A stretch of DNA of 17,715 bases from JANWKQ01 sp040376605 (GTDB lineage Bacteria; Bacteroidota; Bacteroidia; CAIKAF01): NCBI GenBank assembly GCA_040376605.1, contig JBEIQI010000036.1:1-17715 (forward strand). Reading direction: 5' to 3'. Below, piece after piece: positions 1 through 8,473 of the stretch. The notes under the pieces are model-generated. The model saw only the letters and a list, made by a program, of their open reading frames with translations, did not search any database and was not told the origin of the DNA. The position numbers and the translations under genes were made by a program. Numbering within the stretch: the stretch's first letter is position 1; the number at the start of each line of letters is the position of its first letter.

Positions 1-11
1 GACCTGATTAA

Positions 12-1430
12 ATGGTTTTTAGCAGCATTGTCTTTTTAGTCTATTTCCTGCCTATCTTTTTGTTGCTATATTTTATAGTAGACAAAAAGTATAAAAATGT
101 GCTCCTTCTGATTGGTAGCATCATTTTCTATAGTTGGGGAGCTCCTAAATTTATTTTTGTTATTCTGTTCACCACCTTCCTTGATTTTCATTTGGTGAGA
201 TGGATGGATTCGATGCAAAAAAGAAATCATCAAAAAATCCTATTGGCTATTTCAATTACAATTAACCTGGGATTACTTTTCTATTTTAAATATTGTAACT
301 TTTTTATAGGTAATTTAAATAAAGGGCTCCATGCCGCCGGAATAGGTGAAATGCCGCTGCTCAATGTGATCATGCCCATTGGAATATCCTTCTATACATT
401 CGAAACCATTACCTATGTGGTAGATGTTTATCGCAAGGTGCACAAACCCCTTAAAAAATTCTGGGATTACCAATTATATATTATCCTATTTCCTAAACTA
501 ATTGCAGGCCCCATCATTAGATACCATGATTTAGCCAATCAAATTACAGAACGTCCCAATAAAACAGATGATAAACTCTATGGTTTTTATCGGTTTGTCA
601 TTGGTCTGGCTAAAAAGGTAATCATTGCTAATTATTTAGGTGAACAGGCACAACACATTTTTAATTGGGATTATAATAACCTGGATGCAGTAGGTGCCTG
701 GATGGGAGCATTGTGTTATACTTTTCAAATTTATTTCGATTTTTCGGGATATAGCGATATGGCCATTGGTTTGGGTCGTATGCTTGGATTTAAATTTCCA
801 GAGAATTTTCACAATCCTTATACAGCCACCTCCATTACCGATTTCTGGAGACGATGGCATATTAGTTTAGGCAATTGGATGAAAAATTACCTATACCTTC
901 CATTAGGCGGTAACCGGGTAAAAAAACCTATTTTCCTTTATATTAATTTATGTATTGTATTTCTGATCTCCGGCTTTTGGCATGGTGCCATGTGGAGCTT
1001 TATTGTATGGGGAGCCTATCATGGTATCTTCTTGGTTCTGGAAAGAATATTTCTGCTCAAAGTATATGCTAAAATAGGCAAGATCCCCTCCATGCTCATT
1101 ACATTTATTATTGTTGTAATAGGCTGGACCTTCTTTAAAATTGAAAGTGTAAGTCTTGGACTCAAATATGTAAAAGCCATGTTTAGCTTTAAGGTTACGG
1201 GGATGTTCCAATGGGATCATGAATTTTACTTTTATTTCGCCATTGCGATTCTGTTTTCATTTTTTACCACTTTTAAATGGGGCCAAAAAATACAAGATGA
1301 TATCTTCGTTAAAGAGTACAGTAATACCAAACATCTTATTGCAACTTTCACCAGCATAATATTAATGATGGTATGCATGAGTTTTATTGCATCAAGTGGT
1401 TTTAATCCTTTTATATATTTTAGATTTTAA
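12..1430 (+). CDS. MBOAT family O-acyltransferase (AlgI-like membrane protein)
   Basis: A 472-residue polytopic membrane protein of the MBOAT family, closest in layout to AlgI, DltB and PatA. These move acyl (usually acetyl) groups across the inner membrane to an extracytoplasmic acceptor. Hydrophobic helices begin at residue 3 and recur to the C terminus. The family signatures are visible: PIGISFYTFE near residue 122, FWRRWHISLG at 278-287 (His283), and SGFWHGAMW around 321-329 with His324, the expected catalytic histidine. The length is normal for AlgI (about 470-520). The ATG at 12 sits directly after a TAA at 9-11, so an upstream gene may end there. Its stop codon is immediately followed by the ATG of the AlgX-like gene, so the two are surely co-transcribed and act together, probably acetylating an exopolysaccharide or other envelope glycan. 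The acceptor cannot be read from the sequence. Confidence 0.93.
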   Translation: MVFSSIVFLVYFLPIFLLLYFIVDKKYKNVLLLIGSIIFYSWGAPKFIFVILFTTFLDFHLVRWMDSMQKRNHQKILLAISITINLGLLFYFKYCNFFIGNLNKGLHAAGIGEMPLLNVIMPIGISFYTFETITYVVDVYRKVHKPLKKFWDYQLYIILFPKLIAGPIIRYHDLANQITERPNKTDDKLYGFYRFVIGLAKKVIIANYLGEQAQHIFNWDYNNLDAVGAWMGALCYTFQIYFDFSGYSDMAIGLGRMLGFKFPENFHNPYTATSITDFWRRWHISLGNWMKNYLYLPLGGNRVKKPIFLYINLCIVFLISGFWHGAMWSFIVWGAYHGIFLVLERIFLLKVYAKIGKIPSMLITFIIVVIGWTFFKIESVSLGLKYVKAMFSFKVTGMFQWDHEFYFYFAIAILFSFFTTFKWGQKIQDDIFVKEYSNTKHLIATFTSIILMMVCMSFIASSGFNPFIYFRF

Positions 1431-2747
1431 ATGAAAATAGGCATAAAACATATCCTGGTTGGCATCATCGTAGTTTTCTTATTTCTTCCATTATTGCAAG
1501 AAAATCTGAATCTAACTAAAATGCGGCCACTATCCGGTGATTATGTTCCAGCTAAAGATATTCCAATTACCCGACATACTTGGTTAACTAAAGAATTTCA
1601 AGATAATAAGGAGAAGTTTTTAAATGATCATTTTGGTTATCATCATACCTATATACGACTTCATAATCAATTAGCTTTTCATTTATTTAATAAAGCGAAG
1701 GCCAATGGTGTCATTATCGGTAAAAAGAATTATTTATACGAAGAAAAGTACATTGATGCGTATTATGGAACCGACTTTATTGGGGTAGATTCCATCCGAA
1801 AAAGAATGTTAATGGTCGACTATATAGTGGATACCCTAAAGAAGATGAACAAAACATTCCTTGTGGTATTTGCCCCAGGAAAAGCCTCTTATTATCCTGA
1901 ATATATTCCGAAAAATAAAATAGCCCCCAAAGGAATTACCAATATGGAAGTTTATTCTCAACTAGCCATAGAATATCAAATACCACATATTAATTTTCAT
2001 GCGTGGTTTATCCAAAATAAAAACAAATCTCCTTATCCATTAATTCCAAGATATGGTATTCATTGGAGTCAATATGGATCAGTAATTGCTGCTGACTCCA
2101 TTCTTAAAACAATAGAAATAGAAAGATCCATTGACATCCCAGAAATGGATTGGAAAAAAATAAATATCATGGATGCCAAAGATGCAGATATTGATATTGA
2201 AAATGGAATGAATTTATTGTTCCCTTTTAAGCCCGAAAAAATGGCATATCCTGAAGTAATTTACAAGGAAGCTTTACCCGGGCAAACAAAACCATCTGTT
2301 TTAGTAGTTGGAGACAGTTATTATTGGCAAATTTTCGGATCAGGAATCTCCACCATATTTGATAGATCCGACTTTTGGTACTATTTTAAATCTGCCCATA
2401 GTCCTAGATACGAGCAAACTAAAAAAATGGAAGATGTGGATATTATTGATGAGATTAATCAACATCAAGTGATTATTATTATGGCATCGGATCTTCATTT
2501 AGGTAATTTGGGATGGGGATTTATTGAAACCCTGTTTGGATTTTATCAAGGAACCATTCCCAGAGAAAAACTTGATCCGGCTTATTATGATAAAATTGAA
2601 GAGTCGATGAACTATATTCAATCAGACAAAAATTGGATGAAAGAGATCGTAAAAAAAGCAAAAGATCGAAATATTTCAGTGGATTCGATGTTATATATCG
2701 ACGCTAAATGGACAGTAGATTTTAATGAGGAAAAAAACAAAAAATAG
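1431..2747 (+). CDS. AlgX/AlgJ-like SGNH-fold acetyltransferase partner of the MBOAT protein
   Basis: A 438-residue protein with an N-terminal signal anchor (about residues 7-22) and a periplasmic SGNH-hydrolase-like domain of the AlgX/AlgJ type. In alginate acetylation such proteins take acetyl from the AlgI partner and place it on the polymer. Visible motifs are IIGKKNYLY near residues 95-103 (matching the GKDGWLF element of AlgJ), FAPGK near 147, GIHWSQYG with His211, and VVGDSYYW with the presumed nucleophile Ser296. The AlgX catalytic triad has Asp in a D-x-H-W motif. Here the Asp position is Gly209, so the triad is either incomplete or completed by another residue. There is no gap to the upstream MBOAT gene, which supports a shared function. 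Assignment to the family is firm; the substrate is unknown. It ends 5 bases before the stop codon of the convergent kinase gene. Confidence 0.82.
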   Translation: MKIGIKHILVGIIVVFLFLPLLQENLNLTKMRPLSGDYVPAKDIPITRHTWLTKEFQDNKEKFLNDHFGYHHTYIRLHNQLAFHLFNKAKANGVIIGKKNYLYEEKYIDAYYGTDFIGVDSIRKRMLMVDYIVDTLKKMNKTFLVVFAPGKASYYPEYIPKNKIAPKGITNMEVYSQLAIEYQIPHINFHAWFIQNKNKSPYPLIPRYGIHWSQYGSVIAADSILKTIEIERSIDIPEMDWKKINIMDAKDADIDIENGMNLLFPFKPEKMAYPEVIYKEALPGQTKPSVLVVGDSYYWQIFGSGISTIFDRSDFWYYFKSAHSPRYEQTKKMEDVDIIDEINQHQVIIIMASDLHLGNLGWGFIETLFGFYQGTIPREKLDPAYYDKIEESMNYIQSDKNWMKEIVKKAKDRNISVDSMLYIDAKWTVDFNEEKNKK

Positions 2748-2752
2748 AATTC

Positions 2753-3688
2753 TTAAACAACTCTATTTTTGATACCTGAAATAATTTTTAAACTTCTTGT
2801 TAGCATTTCTATATCAATAGGAGAATGACCTAACTCTTCTCCATCCGTTTCTACATAAACTGGAATTTCAGCTTCAATACGTACTTTAGTTGCGGCGTAT
2901 TGTGAGATGAATGGAAGCTTCACAAAACTTCCATCATACAATTTATTGGTATTTTTAACCACCTGCATTTTTGAACAATTACGATAGATAGTTAAATCAA
3001 AGATCCCATCATCCGGCATCGCATCCGGTAATTGCATCATAGCTTTACCATTAAATCTACCATGACCAATAGCCCCAGAAAAAACAATTTCATTCAAAAC
3101 TTCCTTTCCATCCAGAATCAATTTAAGGGGTTGCGGAGTATATTTTAGTAAAGAGGTAAAAACCGTCATTTTATAATTGCCGCTTTTCTTCTTATTCACT
3201 CGTTGAACAACAAAGGCATCATATGCAATCCCGGCAATGTTGGCAAAGTACCTTTCATTTCTTTTATCATCTTTTTGATAAATCACTTTCCCAACATCAT
3301 GTAAGAAGAAAGATCCCGTTTTAATTGTTTTAATTGCACCTTCATAATCATGAGGTATACCAACGGTTCGAACCCAATCATTTCCACTTCCAACAGGTAT
3401 GAATGCCATAGTAATATCCTTAGTATTTACCGTCTTTTGTTGAAAAATACCATTCACAATTTCATTCATCGTGCCATCTCCACCTATACCAATAAACTTA
3501 CGATGACCTTCAGCAATCAACTTAGAGGTTAGTTCAATGGCATGACCAACATATTCAGTAATAAAAGGTTTAAAAGAAATTTTATACTTATTTAGTAATG
3601 TAAAGATTTCATCTTTATGTTTACCGGCTTTCTTCTTTCCTGCAAATGGGTTTAAGATAACTACCCACTCCTGGTCCACTAATGTCAT
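2753..3688 (-). CDS. Diacylglycerol/lipid kinase family protein (YegS/DagK-like)
   Basis: A 311-residue soluble lipid kinase of the DAGK catalytic family (YegS, DgkB, sphingosine kinase). These phosphorylate diacylglycerol or related lipids with ATP at the cytoplasmic membrane face. The N terminus has the VVILNPFAGK nucleotide-site strand (residues 9-18). The signature GGDGTMNEIVNG lies at 69-80 and GSGNDWVR at 100-107. The C-terminal beta-sandwich domain shows DDGIFDLTIYR and a late ETDGEE loop, as in other members. The length is normal. The ATG start gives the usual short lead into the first strand. It lies 94 bases downstream of comEC on the same strand, so it may be read through from comEC. 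A perfect TAnnTTTG box 20 bases upstream of the start suggests it also has its own promoter. The lipid substrate cannot be told from sequence. Confidence 0.93.
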   Translation of the reverse strand: MTLVDQEWVVILNPFAGKKKAGKHKDEIFTLLNKYKISFKPFITEYVGHAIELTSKLIAEGHRKFIGIGGDGTMNEIVNGIFQQKTVNTKDITMAFIPVGSGNDWVRTVGIPHDYEGAIKTIKTGSFFLHDVGKVIYQKDDKRNERYFANIAGIAYDAFVVQRVNKKKSGNYKMTVFTSLLKYTPQPLKLILDGKEVLNEIVFSGAIGHGRFNGKAMMQLPDAMPDDGIFDLTIYRNCSKMQVVKNTNKLYDGSFVKLPFISQYAATKVRIEAEIPVYVETDGEELGHSPIDIEMLTRSLKIISGIKNRVV

Positions 3689-3707
3689 TGATCTAATTTT
3701 AGGCCTA

Positions 3708-3715
3708 CAAATGTA
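3708..3715 (-). promoter_or_regulatory. Candidate -7 promoter element for the lipid kinase gene
   Basis: Read on the minus strand this is TACATTTG, an exact match to the Bacteroidota -7 consensus TAnnTTTG, ending 19 bases before the kinase ATG. Transcription would start a few bases later, leaving a short leader. No TTG is found at the usual 19-21-base spacing upstream (the closest is a TTA at 23), so the -33 half is missing or degenerate. An AT-rich inverted repeat (ATTAAC...GTTAAT, 3721-3742) lies just upstream and could be an operator, but this is weak. Confidence 0.3.
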
Positions 3716-3782
3716 ATTAAATTAACTATGTATTATGTTAATGTTAAAATAATTTATCCAATCGTCAATTTCACCAGTAAAA

Positions 3783-5837
3783 TCAATACTTCAAGCGAAA
3801 ACAACCATCATTGGAAAGTGAATGGAATGGGATATTGGAAGCATTCAAAAGCTCCTCAAATTTGGCTATTTTTTTTGCCGAATGGTTATTGAGTATAATT
3901 ACCTTCTTAAATTTAAATTGTTGTTGGATAAGCCCAATATCTAAATACTTCAAATTTGATAAGATTAAATAATCCGTTTCTAAAATTTGATTGGATGCAG
4001 GAATATACTTTTCCAAAATAAAAAACTGAGTATCTCTAATTTGAAATCCCGGATAAAAAACTATCACGTCCGAACTCGAATTAATTCGATTAAAAACACC
4101 CGTATGTTGATGATTCGTTCTTATAAACAAGCCATAATCCAAATCTGATAATGATTGATTAAGAACGTTAACCGCCTGGTGGCCATCCAAATATTCTATA
4201 TAAGAGGATTTATTTAAATTATAAACATATAATTCTTTGTGATTAAGCACTTCATATCTGCGATATATAAGGGTCACAAAGAATATTATAAGAAAAACCA
4301 AAGCGGTTTTAAAATAATTGACCCTCCTATATTGAAAATAAAAAATCAATAAAAGAATCAGAAAATATAAAATGTATGCTTGCCATCGATTAATTAATAA
4401 ATGATCCACATAAGAATATGGCAATGCCTCAATCCATTCAACCGAAGCTTTAAGAACTAATAGCATTAAATAAAGCAATTTACCCAATAAGGCAGAAATA
4501 AAGGGAACTTTAAAAAAAACAAGGGCTAAAAGTCCCACGTAAATAATCAAAGTAGATAATGGTACTGCCACCAAATTGGAGATAAGAAATGAAAGGGGAA
4601 ATTGTCCAAAATTGTATAATACAATGGGACAAGTAAAAATGGTAGCTGCAATGGATACAGAGGTTAACTGCCAGACCTGGTTGATGAGCCAATATTTAGA
4701 ATCAACCCATTTTTTTAAATAAGGATATAAATAAATAATCCCAAAAACTGCTACATAGGACAATTGAAAACCTACATCAAACAAATAATTAGGATTATAC
4801 AACAAAAGCAAAAAGGCTGAACTGGCAATATTATTATAAGCATTCCCCTGAACTTGAAAAATCAAAATCGGAATCATGAGGGAAAACATCAATGAAGCTC
4901 TTACAATAGAGGGTGAAAAACCAGCAATAAATGCATATCCCCATAAAAACAAAACAAGAATTACCGCCTTAACCCATTTGGTCCATCTATTGCGATCCAG
5001 AAAAAAAAGAATCTTAGATATAAGAATAAAAATAATTCCAACGTGCAATCCAGAAACAGCCAAGATATGCATGGCACCTACCCTACTAAAACTAGTCTTG
5101 GTTTCGGGATCTAACTCCTCCTGAAAGCCTACCAATAAAGCTGTTGCAATGGATGCCAAACCACTATCCGGAATAGTTGAATAAAATACATTTCTGGTAT
5201 ATTGAACGGCCCCTTCCGAAAAGTCATCAATTGTATATTGTTGATCATAACCCAAATGATGAACATCATTACTTTTAATGTAGGATTGATAATAAATCCC
5301 TTTTTTTTCTAAATACTTTTTATAATTAAATTGATAAGGATTAACAGGTAGTTTTGGTTTGTTAATTCTAGAACTGATAAACACCACTTCATCATACTTA
5401 AAAGGAGGTATCGAATCTAATGGAGAATAAATGATCATTTTTTTTCCAATATCAATCCATTCGCCATTTACCTTAGCCTTCTGAATATATGCCTCCGATT
5501 TAAAAGATTTTGTTTTAGCAACAGGTGTTTGTGTTATTTGAGCAATGACACCATCAGCCAATTCCAAATCAATAACCAGAACCGGCTGGTTTTTAAATTG
5601 TGCACTCCCATAACCAACAATCAGAAAAAAAAGTTGAAACGCCATCCCCAGATAAATACTTCTGGTATGATGTAACTCTATACGTTTGGGAATAAAAAAA
5701 ATAAAAAGGGAAATACAACCTACTAGTAGGATAATGAGCCAAATAAACAATGGTATTTGAACAAACTCAAATAAAACTATTCCCGCTATAAAAGACAGGA
5801 GGAGTCTTAAAAAGGGATATTTAGGATAAGATATCAA
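3783..5837 (-). CDS. comEC: ComEC/Rec2-family DNA uptake channel, Bacteroidota type
   Basis: A 684-residue polytopic protein of the ComEC/Rec2 family, the inner-membrane channel that passes single-stranded DNA into the cytoplasm during natural transformation. N-terminal helices (10-50 and 60-80) precede a soluble OB-like DUF4131 region (about 85-205, with PVAKTKSFKSEAYI and GEWIDIGKK). The Competence domain follows (about 225-500), with the hallmark HILAVSGLHVG at 257-267 and further helices. The final 160 residues occupy the place of the metallo-beta-lactamase domain but have no HxHxDH metal motif; they keep only a degenerate fold. This reduced form is familiar in this phylum. The start codon is TTG: an in-frame stop lies at 5853-5855, the next Met is residue 65, and the first residues (YPKYPFLRLLLSFIAG) match the conserved N terminus of the family. 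It diverges from sanA across 113 bases. Confidence 0.9.
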   Translation of the reverse strand: MISYPKYPFLRLLLSFIAGIVLFEFVQIPLFIWLIILLVGCISLFIFFIPKRIELHHTRSIYLGMAFQLFFLIVGYGSAQFKNQPVLVIDLELADGVIAQITQTPVAKTKSFKSEAYIQKAKVNGEWIDIGKKMIIYSPLDSIPPFKYDEVVFISSRINKPKLPVNPYQFNYKKYLEKKGIYYQSYIKSNDVHHLGYDQQYTIDDFSEGAVQYTRNVFYSTIPDSGLASIATALLVGFQEELDPETKTSFSRVGAMHILAVSGLHVGIIFILISKILFFLDRNRWTKWVKAVILVLFLWGYAFIAGFSPSIVRASLMFSLMIPILIFQVQGNAYNNIASSAFLLLLYNPNYLFDVGFQLSYVAVFGIIYLYPYLKKWVDSKYWLINQVWQLTSVSIAATIFTCPIVLYNFGQFPLSFLISNLVAVPLSTLIIYVGLLALVFFKVPFISALLGKLLYLMLLVLKASVEWIEALPYSYVDHLLINRWQAYILYFLILLLIFYFQYRRVNYFKTALVFLIIFFVTLIYRRYEVLNHKELYVYNLNKSSYIEYLDGHQAVNVLNQSLSDLDYGLFIRTNHQHTGVFNRINSSSDVIVFYPGFQIRDTQFFILEKYIPASNQILETDYLILSNLKYLDIGLIQQQFKFKKVIILNNHSAKKIAKFEELLNASNIPFHSLSNDGCFRLKY

Positions 5838-5898
5838 TGTTAGGTTTGGTGATTATAAAAATAATAAATATCTATCAAAAAACAGGATATTTAAATTA

Positions 5899-5929
5899 TT
5901 GCTGAATTTACAAAATATATGTATTTTAG
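5899..5929 (+). promoter_or_regulatory. Candidate Bacteroidota promoter for the sanA operon
   Basis: A TTG at 5899-5901 and a TATTTTAG box at 5922-5929 are separated by 20 bases. This fits the sigma-ABfr pattern of TTG, a 19-21-base spacer, and TAnnTTTG, with one mismatch in the -7 box (A for T at its seventh position). The predicted start of transcription is near 5936, leaving a leader of about 15 bases before the sanA ATG at 5951. The gap between the divergent comEC and sanA genes is 113 bases, so a promoter here is expected. The exact site is inferred from motif and spacing only. Confidence 0.4.
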
Positions 5930-5950
5930 AGGTCTACTACGAATAAGAAA

Positions 5951-6598
5951 ATGAAGGAATTCAGGAAATTAATTTATATTCTTTTAGTGCTATTATTGGC
6001 ACCCATTATCTTCCTTTTTTCAAGTAACCTAATCATCATTAAAACAACCAAAACCAATATCTATTCAAAAATTGACCAGGTTCCATCAAATGATATAGGT
6101 TTGGTATTAGGGACCAGCAAATATACGGTTGGAGGAATCAATCTATATTATAAATACCGAATAGAAGCAGCAGCTGAACTTTTTTTTAATGGGAAGGTGA
6201 AACATTTGATTGTAAGTGGTGATAATCATGTAAATGGATATAATGAACCCGAGCAAATGAAAGCTTCATTAATCAAATTGGGAGTTCCTGCCGAAAAAAT
6301 TACTTGTGATTATGCCGGACTTAGAACCTTAGATTCGGTAGTTCGACTTAAAAAAATATTCCTTACTCAAAAGGTAACTATTATTTCTCAAAAGTTTCAT
6401 CTGCAAAGGGCTCTTTTTATTGCAAATCACTATGATATTGAAGCGATTGGGTATTGTTCCAAAGATGTAGGCGCTCAGTATAACCGAACGACTCAATTTA
6501 GAGAAATGTTTGCTAGATCAAAAGCGGTTCTCGATCTTTATGTACTCCGAACCAAACCCAAATATTTAGGTACTGAAATTAAAATACAAATACAATGA
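5951..6598 (+). CDS. sanA: SanA/YdcF-type DUF218 envelope protein
   Basis: A 215-residue inner-membrane-anchored protein with one N-terminal helix (about 6-30) and a DUF218 domain outside it. It matches E. coli SanA motif by motif: GLVLGTSKY (50-58), GINLYYKYRI (62-71), GKVKHLIVSGDN (81-92), YNEPEQM (97-103), DYAGLRTLDSVVR (120-132) and SQKFHLQRALFIA (146-158). SanA affects envelope barrier function and vancomycin exclusion at high temperature in enterobacteria; its biochemical activity is unsettled. The length is close to E. coli SanA, lacking only that protein's C-terminal tail. It is the first gene of a run: its TGA overlaps the next ATG as ATGA at 6595-6598, which suggests translational coupling with a secreted T9SS protein. 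Confidence 0.9.
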   Translation: MKEFRKLIYILLVLLLAPIIFLFSSNLIIIKTTKTNIYSKIDQVPSNDIGLVLGTSKYTVGGINLYYKYRIEAAAELFFNGKVKHLIVSGDNHVNGYNEPEQMKASLIKLGVPAEKITCDYAGLRTLDSVVRLKKIFLTQKVTIISQKFHLQRALFIANHYDIEAIGYCSKDVGAQYNRTTQFREMFARSKAVLDLYVLRTKPKYLGTEIKIQIQ

Positions 6599-8454
6599 AA
6601 AAAATATTACCCATTATTCTTGTTGGTTGTTTAGGTCTAACAGCTCAAAATCCTGTTAAAACTTCTATGTCGATACCACGAGGTGCAGTTTCGAATTTTA
6701 ACGAGGTAGAAGAGGGCCCATGGTATATTACTATTGAAAATACCGAAGCTGGACAGCATTTAAACGACAACGAAAAAATTCAAATGAGGGCTTTAAAAGG
6801 AGAGGTTGTTCAACAATATCCAACAAAATCCTCGATGACGGAAAATGTAGATCGAAGTGTTCCATCACCTATTATCAACAATTCATTTAATGCCAATTCT
6901 GCCTCAGGAAGTGTTCCTATGGATAACTATATGGCTATTTCGGATAGTGGTTTAATTACTTCTGTTTCGAATACGATTATTCAAGTGTATAACGAATCTG
7001 GTACAATTATAAAAAGTAGAAGTTTAAATAGTTTTAGTCAGCCACTTGGATTAACCGGATCAAATAATGGTAAATTCGATCCGAAAGTAATTTACGATCC
7101 TGAAGCAGACCGATGGATCGCTGTTATTTTAAATGGATTTAATTCAACCTACAGCAAAATTATTGTAGGGTTTTCTCAAACGAACCGTCCGGATAGTACC
7201 TGGAATTTATATACCCTATCGGGCAATCCTTTCAATGATACTACCTGGTTCGATTATCCCGCTATTTCTATTACAGATGATGAAGTATTTATTACAGGTA
7301 ACCAATTAAAAGAAGGTCAATCCTGGTTATTAGGGTTTAAACAATCTATTATTTGGCAGATCGACAAAACCAATGGATATAACGGAGATATATTGGAAAC
7401 AAATTTATGGTCAAATATCAATTCGGGAGGAAGACCTATCAGATGTTTACATCCTGTAAAAGGGGGAAAAGAAATATATGGCCCTCAACAATATTTTTTA
7501 AGTAATAGAAATATTGCCTCCACCAATGATACCATTTTTCTTCTTAATATAAATGATACAATAGGAGCACCAGGATTACAATTAAACGTTGATATTCTGC
7601 AAACCGATGTGAATTATGGATTTCCCCCCAACGGAAGACAAAAACTTGCCGGACAATATTTAGCCACCAATGATGGACGAGTTTTAGGTGGGTTTTATGA
7701 AGATGGTAGAATCTATTTTACCTCGAATACCATTGACACTTCCAATGGAAGAGCAGGAATTTATTTTGGAGAAATTACCGGAGTAGACAATCAAACTTAT
7801 AATATTACCGGGCATATCATTTCAAATGACACATTGGATTTCGGATACCCTAATGTATCCTGGAGCGGATATAACGGAGTAGGAAGTGATTTGTTTATTT
7901 CATTTCTACATTGCGGACCTAATAGATTTCCGGGCATTTCATCTGTTTTTTATTCAAACGGACAATTCTCCAACCTAACCACCATTAAGGAAGGGGTGGC
8001 CAATTTATTAGCACTTACTGATTCGGTTGAACGATGGGGCGATTATTTTGGATCTCAACCTAGGTATAACAATAATGGAGTGATATGGATCTGCGGAACC
8101 TATGGAAATACAGGAAATGTTTATAAAGCATTTGTAGCAGAGTTATTTAATCCATTAGGTATTGAATTAGGAATAGAAAACAATCCTACTACTACAAATA
8201 ATAAATCGATCATTTATCCAAATCCAACCATAGATCTTACCATGATAGAAATGGAATTATCACAGGATAAAGATGTATTAATTCAATTATTTGATATGAA
8301 TGGTAAATTAACAGGCTATATATTTAATGGAAAAATGTTTAAAGGAAATAATAAAGTACAATTTAATATTGGGCATTTATCCCCAGGAAACTATGTAATA
8401 AAAGTATCCTCAGGAAATGAAAATCTCCTTAGTAAAACAATCATTAAATACTAA
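6595..8454 (+). CDS. Secreted protein with T9SS type A C-terminal sorting domain
   Basis: A 619-residue exported protein of unknown function. The N terminus (KK, then a short hydrophobic run to LTAQ at 15-18) is a signal peptide, probably cut near residue 17. An LVGC at 9-12 resembles a lipobox, but the preceding hydrophobic stretch is short. A spacer (20-95) leads into a beta-rich region with propeller-like strands: FDPKVIYDPEADRW (161-174), IIVGFSQTNRPDSTWNLY (189-206) and FDYPAISITDDEVFITGNQ (219-237), a pattern seen in large extracellular beta-propellers. The last 81 residues (539-619) start with IIYPNP and end in a basic, beta-stranded tail, which is the type A signal that directs export across the outer membrane by the type IX system and usually attachment to A-LPS. 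It overlaps sanA by 4 bases, and the symporter starts 19 bases downstream. No catalytic motif is recognised. Confidence 0.85.
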   Translation: MKKILPIILVGCLGLTAQNPVKTSMSIPRGAVSNFNEVEEGPWYITIENTEAGQHLNDNEKIQMRALKGEVVQQYPTKSSMTENVDRSVPSPIINNSFNANSASGSVPMDNYMAISDSGLITSVSNTIIQVYNESGTIIKSRSLNSFSQPLGLTGSNNGKFDPKVIYDPEADRWIAVILNGFNSTYSKIIVGFSQTNRPDSTWNLYTLSGNPFNDTTWFDYPAISITDDEVFITGNQLKEGQSWLLGFKQSIIWQIDKTNGYNGDILETNLWSNINSGGRPIRCLHPVKGGKEIYGPQQYFLSNRNIASTNDTIFLLNINDTIGAPGLQLNVDILQTDVNYGFPPNGRQKLAGQYLATNDGRVLGGFYEDGRIYFTSNTIDTSNGRAGIYFGEITGVDNQTYNITGHIISNDTLDFGYPNVSWSGYNGVGSDLFISFLHCGPNRFPGISSVFYSNGQFSNLTTIKEGVANLLALTDSVERWGDYFGSQPRYNNNGVIWICGTYGNTGNVYKAFVAELFNPLGIELGIENNPTTTNNKSIIYPNPTIDLTMIEMELSQDKDVLIQLFDMNGKLTGYIFNGKMFKGNNKVQFNIGHLSPGNYVIKVSSGNENLLSKTIIKY

Positions 8455-8473
8455 GATAGGCCCCTATTTATAG

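Noticed and set aside
636..1220. Minus-strand open frames opposite the MBOAT gene
   Set aside because: They are shadows of a clear membrane-protein gene and have no recognisable domains.
4510..5124. Short open frames inside comEC on both strands
   Set aside because: They overlap the conserved Competence domain in other frames and show no independent support.
6619..6632. Lipoprotein signal (LVGC) in the T9SS protein
   Set aside because: The hydrophobic stretch before the Cys is only about seven residues, while a signal peptidase I site at LTA-Q fits well and suits a T9SS cargo.
8456..8467. ATAGG-CC-CCTAT inverted repeat between the T9SS gene and the symporter
   Set aside because: Arms of five bases, a two-base loop and no T-tract: too small for a terminator, and the 19-base gap argues for read-through.
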